From: Bondarzewia mesenterica
Taxonomy: Eukaryota > Basidiomycota > Agaricomycetes > Russulales > Bondarzewiaceae
Direction: 5' to 3'
Length of the DNA stretch: 19,376 bases
Assembly: GCA_004802705.1 (NCBI GenBank)
Contig: SGPL01000604.1
Location: 1-19,376, forward strand
Of the stretch, positions 9,288 through 19,109 are shown piece by piece. The translations under genes were made by a program, and so were the position numbers. Every line of letters starts with the position of its first letter. Within the stretch, counting starts at the first letter, position 1. A model generated the notes under the pieces. It saw nothing but the letters and a program-made list of their open reading frames with translations. It had not been told where the DNA came from and did no database searches.

Positions 9288-10431
9288 ACAGATCCGAGGC
9301 GAGATCGGCGACGGGTTTTTTGATGTGACTTGTGTACAAATAGCTATCCGTCGAAAACCCGCGCTCTGGAGGCCATGGGTGTGGTGTCGGCCATGCAGGG
9401 CACCTCCGTGCGCGGCCATACGCTGGGGCAACCCGCTTTCCGTGGAACCGTCTCTGGACGTGTTCAACGAGGACGCGTACGAGTCTATCGATTTTGCGAT
9501 CCTCGCTGCGCGGGTGTACGGCCTCGAGCTGTTGATACCGCTGACCGACAATTGCAACTGGTCTGTTTCATTCACTTCCGTCTACGAGTTCTCAGAAACT
9601 GAAGTCTATTCTTCATTGTAGGTATCATGGGGGGAAGTATCAGTTCATCGGATGGGCGGGCCATCCGTTTCAAGGCCAAGGCTCGACCACCACACCACTC
9701 AACATCGGGGCGTACTTTTTCAACACGACAAGCATCGTCGACTCGTTCAAGCGGTACATCGCGAACCAACCTGACGCACGCCAATCAGTGTACGGGAATC
9801 GCGTACGAAGACGACTCGACGATCCTCGGGTGGGAATCGGTCAATGAGCTATCGGCGGTGCTATGGGACGATGGGCCTGCGCCGCCTCAATGGATTTGGG
9901 AGATAGGGGAGTTGATCAATGGTCTGGTGCCTGAGCAGCTGTTTTTTGACGGTCCGTATGGGATCTATGAGGGTTCGTGACAGGTGGAGGTGGAGGTGGA
10001 GGACATGCATTCTGATTATTTTCATCCTGCAGATGTATCCAAGTTGGAGAAGGGGATAGGGCTTGCGCATGGAGCGGACCGGGCATATTTNTCCGGGGAG
10101 TATGATTGGGTGGGCGAGGTCGGTTTCAATATNTAGTNTTGACTTGGAAGAGGAAAGNTNGGNGCTGATCANATTTCTGTTTGNGATACAGAGCGGCGGG
10201 GACGATGTNNCCACGTTCCTCGCNCNCGNCNAATCNGTCGGCGNCGTCGGCNNCACCTTTTGGTCTTTGTTCGGTCANGACGATGAGTGTTGTCAGTACG
10301 TCGAGCANGACGACGGCTTNTCNTTCTATTACNTGCGGGACGAGTTNTATGTGACGAGGGGTGATGTGATTGTTGCGCATATGAAGGAAATGACGGGCCA
10401 ACAAGGTGAGCNGCCCCAGNGCGTCTNNTGA
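9288..10431 (+). pseudogene. GH5-type glycoside hydrolase pseudogene, cassette copy 2
   Basis: By eye it shows about 13 differences from copy 1 in roughly 335 bases across the centre. It keeps SYPSKTRALEAMGVVSAMQG, YGLELLIPLTDN, the intron-split TGG at 9557-9559 followed by an intron ending in TAG at about 9620, HGGKYQFIGWAGHPFQG, and WESVNELSAVLWDDG with the Asn-Glu pair of clan GH-A intact. It also has EQLFFDGPYGIY, SGEYDWVGEVG and FYY plus a C-terminal block. Breaks: an 18-21 base loss near 9303 relative to copy 1, loss of bases in the GHTLG segment at about 9427, the same frame-shifting extra base as copy 1 near 9770, and TGA at 9977-9979 after GIYEGS. From 10091 onward many positions are N, so breaks there cannot be judged. 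Confidence 0.7.
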
Positions 10432-10910
10432 AGNGGTGAGTTNATGGATANATTNGGATCGCAGCACCCGCNATCCTCCCCCCNGTAGCGTGTACGCAGG
10501 ACACGNGNTCTCGCTCGTCTGCATAGCCCGCNNAGACTNTNGATACGCNGTAATGGACTTGTCCNTCACTGNGACTGTTATCTNGAGACTCNNTCAGNAG
10601 NCTACGCGTANACGNGGAATCNGGAGGTCTNGTTGGCGGAACAAAACTGTACAGCTAACTTCATGCTGACTCCATGTTGGAGCAATCCATTATGATTTAT
10701 GAGTATCTTGAACATTGCCCTGGAATTTGCCGAACTCTGCAAGCTCAGTGACGAGACTCAGGCATTCTCCAACGGGACTGTTGAATATGGGATGATTTTG
10801 TGTTGGTCCGCAGGTTTCAATTAGTCGAACTGTGTGCGCGCTTGCCTCTGAACATCCTTTCGTTTCCCAGGTGCGCAAATCAAAAANCGAGANCNNCGTT
10901 TGTCNGTCTG
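10091..10910. other. Scattered ambiguous bases (N) over hydrolase copy 2 and its 3' flank
   Basis: Dozens of single or paired N bases are embedded in otherwise readable sequence, not one gap run. Most in the alignable part fall at sites where copies 1 and 3 carry different bases. They affect only this stretch of the window. See the finding on collapsed repeats. Confidence 0.9.
10432..10890. repeat. Cassette intergenic segment, copy 2
   Basis: There is no gene. It matches 4304-4720 and 16314-16640, including the block with GAGACTCAGGCATTCTCC at about 10755 and CCCAGGTGCGCAAA at about 10867. It ends abruptly where the sequence jumps to the 3' half of the DUF6534-like gene. Confidence 0.6.
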
Positions 10911-11528
10911 TTCTTGCCAACTCTGGTAGTATTCTCTTCCGATCAAGTTTAGACTTGCATTCCTCATCAACACGGCTAATTGTACATTTAGCGCCTTCAA
11001 GGTGAGCAAGATCATCGCGGTAGGTCCATAATCTCTGACTTTCAAATTAAATTGCAGTACTAACTTTTCTCTCCTCTCGTCGTTGTGGAACTACGATTTA
11101 CGTAGTACATCACCATGCCGACCACCATGGTGTCTATACCGGGATCTACGAGGATTATGAAACGAGTGCATACCATGTCGTTTTCCAGCCCCGCACCCAA
11201 ACATTCAAATGATTCCTGGATTTGGGACTTGACCGTTCACCCTTTCATCAGTATTCTTCAATGCGATGCTGCGCTTGCGAGTCCCTTGCTTGTCTACCTT
11301 CAATTCAACCAGAGCGGAAGAAGCCCATTGCCCACCATGATTTTCCTTTTCTTTTTGGCTATTGGACCGTGCACGACGAACCGTCGACAATCGCTCCGTG
11401 TGAGCTTCGAAACGAAACAGGATCGCTTGCTCACGGCACCCCCAGAGTCGACGGCTGCAGGGGCTATGGTTGCGGCTCAGAGTTCGACCATGGCTGTTAA
11501 TCTTAGCATGATCATTGCTGCGTCGTGA
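10897..11528 (+). pseudogene. DUF6533/DUF6534-type membrane protein, 3' remnant, copy 2
   Basis: Only the 3' third remains. The sequence passes directly from the shared upstream block (like 4710) to the part equivalent to about 5890, so roughly 1.2 kb is missing relative to copy 1. Recognisable pieces are MPTTMV followed after a frame change by YTGIYEDYETSAYHVVF (about 11114-11185) and the SILQCDA reading at about 11250 that corresponds to FFNAMLTS in the next frame. No start, no first spans and no continuous frame are left. The frame 11115-11528 ending at TGA is open by chance across intron-derived sequence and does not resemble a protein. Confidence 0.45.
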
Positions 11529-12120
11529 AAGTGTGAGACCGACATTCTGAGTGGATCAGACTGGAGGAGGGCCTCGGCTGTTGGATATGTTGAGTCAGTC
11601 TTCAATGATATTGTGATGGACTTGTCACTTGTTTGGCAGGGCCTATGTACTTATAGATAGTACATAGTAGAATGTATAAGTAGCAATCGGATGTACTTGT
11701 GTCTGATGGTATGTATGAGACAAAAAGGAAATGGTATACTGACGACCGCCAGTGGACACCCAGATTCTCAGAGGACCGGGTAGGCGTGACGGGTGCGTCT
11801 TTGACGCAAGCTTTACCCACTGCGATGTGTGCAGAAATCATGAAAAGTCCTAAGTACGTCCGAGATAGTGGGATTAGCACGTATTTAACAGTCTGCGAAA
11901 GATCTATGAGCATGGGAGCTTGCGACAAGTCCTGCTGGGCGCGCAACCCTAACCCGCATCTGCTACACCGCGTCCCGATTATGCGGTAGATACATACGTG
12001 GAGTGAGCGCAGTACTTCCGCCTGGTAGCAAAGATAAGAAAAAAGATATGCTCGTGACACCCATGAATGCGACGATGATCAATGAGAATACGAACGAACG
12101 GAAGACAGCCATTGATCAGT
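11529..12120. repeat. Convergent intergenic spacer, copy 2
   Basis: There is no gene. It lies between the DUF6534-like remnant (+) and the stop codon of the open F-box gene (-). It is related to 6481-6881 and 18720-19109 but more divergent. Antiparallel open frames at 11602-12060 and 11699-11989 overlap each other and have no recognisable content. Confidence 0.5.
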
Positions 12121-13602
12121 TCATCTGAACTCATCCTGCCAATTCCAACTTCTCAGATCATCGGGGATACTCGCGTACACAAAGCCGGTATTCGAGTTTT
12201 TGAAAGGCGAAGGCGAGCTGTCCCATTCCAAAGTATCAACGTAACTGACAATCCCCCTGAGCGTCTTGGTGTACAAGTTTGGCCCCTTCAACCTTTCGTC
12301 GTGTATGACCACGTTCTTCAACGGCCGGCCATCCACATGTCTCTGTCTGACGAGCCGAAGAAGCGGAGAGAAACGAATGGGACCGGTTGTGGCATCTCGG
12401 AGGTGAACGCAGAGTGTCTTCAGCTCAGGAAGCGCGCCCCGGAGGATCGCAATGAACCAGAGAACACAGTTGGAGGTTGAGTTCGCGCTGATGGTCAACT
12501 TGGTGAGACCGGGAGTCGAACGGAATACGAGGTCAATCCAACGCGTCAAACGTGTCGCATCGGATGGGATTTCTATGGAAAGCTCTCGAATCCGCCAAGG
12601 GTCTTCCACTGGAAGGGGCAGTCCTAGTGAGAAATCCGCGGAGGTATCGAATGGTAAATCTGGAAGAACCTCGAACTTATAGTCCAAGTTATCGAAGAAG
12701 TAGTTCAGTTTGATCCGAGACCAGGCGATGACTGATATTGTGGTGTCATCGGTAAAAAATGACTTTGCATGTGTATTGGCTAGAAGTACCTGACCATCTG
12801 GGGGCAAGCAGGTGTGGAAACGAGCTGTCATTGGGGAAGGGAGAATCAACGCGGGGATGACATCCCTGATGACAGAATCGTAACGATCATTGATGACGAG
12901 GTATCGGAGATGTGGGACTTCGACTGGTCTCTCCGCACGTTCCAAAATAAAATACACCTTGTCCAAGACGAGCACCTGCAATCCAGTATTCTCCCGCAAT
13001 ACGTCCAAAAATTCTACCATCGAGAGCCTCTTTCCGCCAGTGACTCCTGACAGCGCCAGATGGGTGAGGCATGAAAACTGACATTTCGGCCAGGATATGA
13101 ATCGCTCGAGCCAGAGTCGCCGCAGGCGGGGAAATCCAGATATGATATCTGGTAGATTGTGCGTCAAGTACGACGTGCTTGTTGACAGAAGAAGGCATTC
13201 TAGCTGCGGGAAATGTATAGGAGAAATACTAGAACTTGTGGGAAGAACGTGTAGTGACAAATATACCAGTCTTCGTGACTCGCGCAACAGCGATGGTGCA
13301 GATCTGGGGTAGCAGAAATTCGTCATGCGCAAAGGGACATTCTTGGATCGTTCCATACAGAGCTGTATGGTGTTTGAGTCGCCTGTGTTGCGGGGTCCTT
13401 CGATGAACGACCACAAAGACGCATGTGATACGATGACAGCTCGCCAGTACCGTGTAACATGGGACAGATTCAGAAGCCTCCAAGTACGGTGACTTGAACA
13501 AATTTCCGGATTGTATAGACCAACTATATGGCCTGGAAGTGGTTCGGGGAGCGTCAGCTCGACTATCCATCCCAAGACTTCTGCAGGGATTGCAACTTGG
13601 AC
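12121..13602 (-). CDS. F-box/leucine-rich repeat-like protein, open copy 2
   Basis: The core exon is open for 493 codons. It begins after an inferred acceptor CCTCGCAG (13610-13603) with VQVAIPAEVLGWIVELTLPE and ends RSWNWQDEFR-TGA at 12121-12123. Residues about 4-60 form an F-box-like domain: IPAEVLGWIVEL, then LLNLSHVTRYWRAVIVSHAS, then LWSFIEG. The rest has irregular leucine-rich segments such as LVYLSLHV, FPQLECLLLS, FPRLRRLWL, LTHLALSG, LQVLVLDKV, LTKLTISAN and LPELKTLCVHL. By family, the F-box binds Skp1 in an SCF E3 ligase and the C-terminal part selects targets; the target is unknown. The 5' end is uncertain. One model adds exon 13830-13699 (44 codons from MDSHRDVSTD) across a 96-nt intron, giving about 537 aa, but that exon itself contains an intron-like stretch (GTGCGT..ACAG). 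No ATG precedes the F-box in the core exon. No lesion is visible in the core exon. Confidence 0.75.
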   Translation of the reverse strand, partial: VQVAIPAEVLGWIVELTLPEPLPGHIVGLYNPEICSSHRTWRLLNLSHVTRYWRAVIVSHASLWSFIEGPRNTGDSNTIQLCMERSKNVPLRMTNFCYPRSAPSLLRESRRLVYLSLHVLPTSSSISPIHFPQLECLLLSTSTSYLTHNLPDIISGFPRLRRLWLERFISWPKCQFSCLTHLALSGVTGGKRLSMVEFLDVLRENTGLQVLVLDKVYFILERAERPVEVPHLRYLVINDRYDSVIRDVIPALILPSPMTARFHTCLPPDGQVLLANTHAKSFFTDDTTISVIAWSRIKLNYFFDNLDYKFEVLPDLPFDTSADFSLGLPLPVEDPWRIRELSIEIPSDATRLTRWIDLVFRSTPGLTKLTISANSTSNCVLWFIAILRGALPELKTLCVHLRDATTGPIRFSPLLRLVRQRHVDGRPLKNVVIHDERLKGPNLYTKTLRGIVSYVDTLEWDSSPSPFKNSNTGFVYASIPDDLRSWNWQDEFR

Positions 13603-13965
13603 CTGCGAGGAAGAGGCGAAAACTACAGTCTAAATGGAGCGAGATGAGTGGAATCATAACGCGGGAAGATCGTATGTGCGAAGAGTGGTAGTGCTCACAT
13701 TTCTGTTCACAGTGAGATAACAGTTGACATATGACACGGTCAGTGAAATGACAAAATAATTCGAATGTTTGACGCACAGAATGCTTCCTTCAATCCGGTT
13801 GTCTGTAGAGACATCACGATGAGAGTCCATTTGGATCGCCAACCCGAGACTGACGACAAAGGAAATGAAGTCGTCGAGGCTTGAAGCTTGAAGAGTCAAG
13901 TCAAGTGTCACTGCAGCCCAAGAGTCATCGGAGTCACGGTCGCGGACCTTGAAGTGGCTGTTCAT
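13603..13965 (-). other. Probable 5' exon(s) and leader of F-box copy 2
   Basis: A minus-strand frame opens with ATG at 13965 and again at 13830 (MDSHRDVSTDN). The second start is conserved at 9124 in copy 1. A plausible donor GTGAGC lies at 13698-13693 and a plausible acceptor at 13604-13603. A competing intron GTGCGT..GAACAG lies within the candidate exon. I cannot decide the exon structure from sequence alone. Confidence 0.4.
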
Positions 13966-14018
13966 TTTGATTCGGTTTCCACTTACTGTTGGCAGCTGCC
14001 ACAGACTATGGGCAAACT

Positions 14019-14946
14019 ATGGGTATTCATTATTACAACTCCAGCCCGTTTTCAGCGACCACCATGGAGACCCGTCTGAAGCCCGCTCGAGCGATCACGG
14101 ACGCATGCATTCCGTGCTTGGTTTGGGCAGAAGACGCTCTCAGCTTTGCTCTCTTCGTCCCCACCGAGTTGTTCGCGCTTCAACTCCTTGTTCCTGACGA
14201 GGATGTCCAAAAGGCCGTGCTCGTCATCTCTTCTCGGTTGCCTTACAAACGACTGACAGGTCCGCACCCCTACTGGTTGGAACATAAGATCTTCGACCGT
14301 GGTCAACCAAACTGCTACCCCTGACTCCGTCGCGCTCGAGCTGACAACACCGCAGTCAGCGCGGCACGAAGACGATCCCACCGACATTTTCATCCATCCC
14401 TCATCGTACTTCTCGTTCGACGTTTGTGACCACACTCTCTCCGTGTCCCTCGTCCCCCCGCTTTCGCCTGCCAACTCTGACCTACGTTTCCCAACACGCA
14501 CCGCGTTCTTGGATTCAATGATTGCAACAATCCTCGATCCACCTATCGGGTTCCGACACGGCAAGCTGACGCAGCAGCTAGAGGGCTTCATCAGCTACAT
14601 ACGGCTCTACACGCTCAGGGCGTACCCTCGTGTCCTCCCGAACGGTAATCTTGAACCAGAGCATGCTGCAGTGCTGGCGAGCCTTAGGCCAGAGAACAGG
14701 CACTGGTTCGAGTCGAAGGTCAGAAAAACGTACAAGGACTGGGCCACACAGGTTCAGGCTCGTAGAGCCATACTTGAAAGCATCGGGTGCGTACGGCTTT
14801 GTCGCTCTGTCGCTGGACCTTATGCCCACTTTGACCGTGCACCGGGAATAGACGCACGTCGGGAGCTCAAAGACCGTTTCCCAGGGATAGATTCGATATC
14901 TGGAGCCGGTGTGTACATTTTTCTTCTCACTCAAGACGTGTTCTAA
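14019..14946 (+). pseudogene. Conserved-looking fungal protein of unknown function, one frameshift
   Basis: The first frame runs from ATG 14019, or more likely ATG 14064 (ACCACCATGG, an ideal Kozak context), to a TGA at 14322-14324. The second continues to TAA at 14944-14946. The frames join at a CCCC run (14318-14321): with one C fewer, CYP is followed directly by DSVALELT, so the break is a single extra base. Read-through length is about 293 aa from 14064. The N-terminal part reads IPCLVWAEDALSFALFVPTE, then LFALQLLVPDEDVQKAVLVI and YKRLTGPHPYWLEHKIF. The C-terminal part reads FIHPSSYFSFDV, FPTRTAFLDSMIATILD and HWFESKVRKTYKDW. The first block loosely resembles uncharacterised fungal nucleotidyltransferase-fold proteins, but I cannot confirm this. 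The C-terminus after 14787 may contain an intron. Either a recent pseudogene or a sequencing error would explain the frameshift. Confidence 0.6.
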
Positions 14947-15471
14947 ATGCGCATACCCTAGACAGGTGCGAGGCTTTCACACCTTCGCGCCCATCGAAAG
15001 TGCGGCGCCCAACTTGAGAGTACCTCTATCCCTGTGCGTAGCTGGGCGTTTATAACGTGGCGCGCTCGTGTTTAACGTCCTTCTCCAGGACTCGGCCGTG
15101 TACTCCAACCATTGCCTCTGCAGGACGGTCGTTGTCTCAGCTTCAAAGTTTGATACGGAAGAGGGGATGAAATGACGTCAAGCTTGAAAGCAGAACGACC
15201 ATCGCCCGAAGTAGACTGTACGACCAGGGCCACACCGCGGCATCATCGATATGTCCCGAATTCACTCGGTTAGGTGGAAATGTGTAAGTGGATGCTTTAC
15301 AAGATCTTTCTCAAAGCTTGACAGTTTGCTCATTTTCTCTTTGGCGTATGACGCTTGTGGGATCACAAAATAGAAAGCGTTCTGAACCAGTGACGTAGGT
15401 GTGAGCTAGTTATGAGCGGGCCCATACCGGCTGTTTTGGTTAGGTCAGTAAGAGCGAATTGTCAAGCTCAA
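14947..15471. other. No recognisable gene; unique spacer before cassette copy 3
   Basis: I find no coding frame and no counterpart elsewhere in the window. Cassette homology resumes at about 15472 with ATCCTCGCTGCGCGGGT, inside the hydrolase coding region. The left junction of copy 3 therefore cuts into the gene. Confidence 0.5.
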
Positions 15472-16313
15472 TCCTCGCTGCGCGGGTATACCGCCTCTTG
15501 CAAGCTGCTGAATCCCGCTGACTGACAATTACAACTGGTCTGTTTCGTTCGCCTCTAGTCTACGAGTTCTCGGACGCTGAAGTATGTGTTCGTCGTTGCA
15601 GGTATCATGGAGGGGAAGTATCAGTTCATCGGATGGGCGGGCCATCCGTTTCAAGGCTAAGGGTCGACCATCACGCCGCCGGACATCGGGGCGTACTTTT
15701 TCAACACGACAAGCATCGTCGACTAGTTCAATCGGTACACGGGAATCGCGTACAAAGACGACCCGACGATCCTCGGGTGGGAATGAGGCAACGAGCTGTC
15801 GGCGGTGCTGTGAGACGATGGGTCTGGGTGCCGCAATGGACGTAGGAGATTGGTCTGGCGCCTGAGCCGCTATTTTTTGATGGTACGTATGGGATCTGTG
15901 AGGGCTCGGGACAGTCGGAGGTTGAGGTGGTGGACGTGTTTTCGGATCATTTTTGTCCTGCCAATGTATCCAAGTTGGAGAAACGTGTATGGTTTGCGCA
16001 TGGAGCGGATCGAGCGTATTTATCCGGGGAGTAAGATTGGCTGGGCGAGCTAGGTTTCAATATTTACCCTTGACTTTTAAGAGGGAAGATTGGTGCTAAC
16101 CAGAGTTCCGTTTGGGATACAGTGGCGGGGACGATGTCGCCACATTCCTCGCTCACGTCAAATCGGTCGGCGCCATCGGCGACACCTTTGTTCGGTCACG
16201 ACGGTGAGTATCGTCGGTATGAACATGACGATGGCTTTTCCTTCTATTACCTGCGGAACGAGTATTATGTGACGAGGGGTGATGTGATTGTTGCGCATAT
16301 GAAGCAACAGTGA
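15472..16313 (+). pseudogene. GH5-type glycoside hydrolase pseudogene, cassette copy 3 (5' truncated)
   Basis: It starts mid-gene at the equivalent of about 3370. It keeps the intron-split TGG at 15537-15539, an intron ending CAG before 15601, HGGKYQFIGWAGHPFQG, AYFFNTTSIVD, RYTGIAYKDDPTILGWE, GNELSAV (Asn-Glu kept), QLFF-like and ADRAYLSGE pieces, and FYYLRNEYYVTRGDVIVAHM near the end. Breaks: TAG at 15723-15725, loss of 34 bases near 15730 relative to copy 2, TGA at 15784-15786 directly before GNEL, and another TGA in AVL*DDG. A deletion removes the REIGELI segment, a TAA stands within the GE-DW motif at about 16032, and bases are missing near the FGHD block. Divergence from copies 1 and 2 is clearly higher than between those two. 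Confidence 0.65.
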
Positions 16314-16869
16314 CGGAACAAAAAGATGAGTAGCATCAGCGCGTCTGGTAAAGCGGTGAGTTGATGGATATATTGGATCGCAGCACCCGCGATCCCCCCT
16401 CCCCCGGTAGCGTGTACGCAGGACTCGCGCTCTCGGTCTTCTGCACAGCCCGCTTAGACTCCCGATACACAGTAATTGACTTTGTTTCGTCACTCCTGTC
16501 ATCGTCCATCCGGTCTTTTAAGTATGGGATAATTTTGTGCCGATCTGCAGGTTCCAATTAGCCCAACTGTGTGCGTGTGTGCCTTTGAATGCTCTTTTCT
16601 TTCCCAGGTGTCTCCAGGTGTGAAAAATAAAAACGGAGAGCGTGGAAGATGTCAGAACGTGTTTGGACTTGCGTCGTCTTCTCACGCGCTCCGGCTCGTT
16701 GTGGACGACTCATCTGCGCGATGGAATATGTGACAGTAGAAAACACGACGGCCCTACGACCGACAAATATAGAGTCATCAAGTTAATGATGACAGTCACT
16801 TGTCGATCTCCCACATGATGACCCTGACCCCCATAAATCCCACCGATAGTTCTTGACTTCTCATGTTAG
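16314..16869. repeat. Cassette intergenic segment, copy 3
   Basis: There is no gene. It matches 4304-4960: GCGTGTACGCAGGACTCGCG at about 16407, the block at 16520-16700 with CAGAACGTGTTTGGACTT, and the tract around 16780-16860. It would hold the promoter of the DUF6534-like gene. Confidence 0.6.
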
Positions 16870-18640
16870 TTACGTTCCCGGACCAACGCCGCATTCGGTG
16901 CCCTTCTCAATGGCACTCTACTTTCCTCGATATTTCCTGCCGCCTCTGGAGTTGTGTTTACATCTTGTACTCTGCGTCGAGTTAAGTCTGTACGGTGTCA
17001 CATGTGCCCAGTGTTTCAGGTCCTTTGATACCTATCACGAAGACCGCCGCTTCTTGTAACGACTCGTACGTCCTCCTCGTAATCTCTCATTTCCCAGTTT
17101 CGACGCTGAGACCTCTCTACATATGCTAGGTCGCCTTCATCTGGATAGTAAACGTCCATTCTCCGTTTCTTTCAGGTTGCGATGACGATGTGTCCGATGT
17201 TGCAGTCAACGAGAAGGACAAGGTCGAGTCGTTGGCAGCGAGTACATACATATTTGAGCTTCTTCGCGCAACCCTGCTTGTTTTCATATTCCTATATCGA
17301 TTGGCATACCCGCTCATCATCATGTTTTGGGGTCGTCGCAGCTTGCGCCGGTCTCCATCAGTCTAGGTCCGTCATGCTTCATCTCTCTCGCCAGCAATCG
17401 TGACCCTCTAACTCTTACCTTGATCCTCCTCAATCCTCCTCAACCGACCTGCTTCGTTGAATTCGAAATCGAGCACATCAGCGTTCGACACAAGTGAACC
17501 CCCGAAGCCAGCCCTCCATGCCTGCTTCTCCCCCTAGTGTGTTTCTTTCTTGTGTTTTTCTTTCTTTCGGACTCATAAGTCGCGAAATGCTGGGTCATTT
17601 ACTTCAAATCATGAGTCAAACCCTCTCGAGAGCCTCGGATATACTGTCACTGCCGTGATACTACTGGTAATCTAACTGTCTCATACTGATCTCCTTTGTT
17701 GTCTCGCCTTTTCTGACAGTTTGAACACCCAGCATCAGAACTTACGCTCAGACAACATGTGAGTCAGCGTGAGTGGCTCCCTTCCCCCCCCCCTCATAAA
17801 ACCGATCATTGCCATAACTGGCACTGACTTGACACATCCTTCACATTTTGATGACGGTCGATCGTCCTGGCATTCTGTGCAACCGAGCGCCGGCCGATGT
17901 GGATCGTCTCAGCCGCTCTCTGCTGGCCGTTCGTCGTCAAACCCCGGGTGTGCCAGTCGATCGTTACTAGTACTGATAGTGATATGTGAGTTCTGCTAGT
18001 CCCACTCGTTTTTCTTTCTTAATTTCATGAAGACGTAGGGTTGGCGGCGGCGGGCTGGACGGGAGGATCAAAGGCCTGATGAAGTATAAGCTGACGAGGA
18101 TCTTGGCGACATAAGCGTAGTTTGTCTCTCTGTTCATGCCATCTCTGGTGATGTTCTTTTCCGATTAAGTTTGAACTCGCATTTCTCATCGGCAACGCCG
18201 ATTGCATTTTTAGCGCCTTTGTAGTGAGCGAGATCATTGCGGTAGATCCACAATCTCTGGCTTTCAAAATACAGTACAGACGCTTTCTCTGCTCTCGCCG
18301 TCATGGCAGTACGACCGGCTTGCGTAATATATCACCACGCCGACGAGCATGGTCTACATCAGAATCCACGGGGCTTATGCACGCGTACGTACCACCTCGT
18401 TTTCCATCCCTTCATTCAAGCATTCAAATAATCTTGGATTTGGGAATTAAGCGTCCACTGTTGAATAGTATTCTTCAACGCGATGCTTACCTCGTGAGTC
18501 CTTTGTTACCTTGCCTTCAATTCAACCAGAGCGGAAGAAGCCAATCGCTCACCATGTTCTTCCTTTTTATTTATTTATTTTTTGTTATCGGACCGTGCAG
18601 ATAAACAAGTCGACAATCGCGCCATGCAAGCTTGAAAGCA
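16870..18640 (+). pseudogene. DUF6533/DUF6534-type multi-pass membrane protein pseudogene, copy 3
   Basis: This is the least shortened copy and the one that identifies the family. NAAFGALLNGTLLSSIF at 16885-16935 is followed after an apparent intron by LYGVTCAQCFRSFDTYHEDRRFL at 16988-17056. Such proteins start with a GALxxGxLxSxxLYGVTCAQTFxYFxxY segment. Later come ADV then IVSAALCWPFVVKPRV (about 17893-17955, with a one-base frame change), an ITTPTSMVYI reading near 18329, and FFNAMLTS near 18470-18490. The expected donor after SSI reads AT instead of GT, a TAA follows RRFL, and frames change between exons. About 230 bases at 17130-17366 have no counterpart in copy 1. The family is predicted membrane protein of unknown role; this copy looks dead. 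Confidence 0.5.
17130..17366 (+). other. 79-codon open frame with a C-terminal hydrophobic helix, unique to copy 3
   Basis: The frame is open from just after a TAG at 17127-17129 to TAG at 17364-17366. It reads VAFIWIVNVHSPFLSG, then an acidic, Lys-rich part (CDDDVSDVAVNEKDKVESLA), then a probable membrane helix LLVFIFLYRLAYPLIIMFW and a basic end GRRSLRRSPSV. A possible acceptor TTTCTTTCAG precedes the acidic part at 17166-17175. There is no ATG before it. Either copy 1 lost this part of the membrane gene or it came in by insertion. I do not recognise it. Confidence 0.25.
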
Positions 18641-18719
18641 AACTACGACCGCTTGCTTGTGGCATTCTCACGAGTCGACGGCTGCACGGTCTGTGGCCGT
18701 GGTTTAAGAGTCTGACCGT

Positions 18720-19109
18720 CGTCGTCCAGGGTCGAGAGCAAGCCTTGTGGGTGGATAAGAACGAACGGGGCGCAGGTGATGAATTTGGACTGCACAGGAG
18801 GCCGAGGACTTGGATGAAGAGTTGAGTAGTAAATTGCAAGGGAAGTGGTATGGATATGTAGTTATCTGATGTACATGCGACTGATGATATATCTGAGATA
18901 AGAGATTGATGTAACCGCGAGAACTCAGCCTGCATCTCACATACTGTCGGTCGGAATCACGGGGAAGATATATACATGAAATGAGCGCAGTATTTTTCGT
19001 CTTGCAACCAATTGCCATGAAAACAAAAAGATGCTCGTCAAATACATAAATGCAATGATGATCAATCAGGAACACATAAAACTGAAGTGGTAGACAGCCA
19101 TTGACTAGT
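18720..19109. repeat. Convergent intergenic spacer, copy 3
   Basis: There is no gene. It matches 6481-6881 closely, for example GATGTACATGCGACTGATGA at about 18869 and the AT-rich tract at 18965-19060. It lies between the DUF6534-like pseudogene and the F-box stop codon. Confidence 0.6.

Noticed and set aside
3487..9975. Repeat-induced point mutation as the cause of decay
   Set aside because: Some differences are transitions, but transversions and indels are common and direction cannot be set without an outgroup.
11115..11528. 137-codon plus-strand frame
   Set aside because: It crosses segments that correspond to introns and to different frames of the DUF6534-like gene; it is open by chance.
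3131..16313. The cassette as a biosynthetic or sugar-use gene cluster
   Set aside because: All hydrolase and membrane-protein copies carry stops or frameshifts, so a working joint pathway is not supported.
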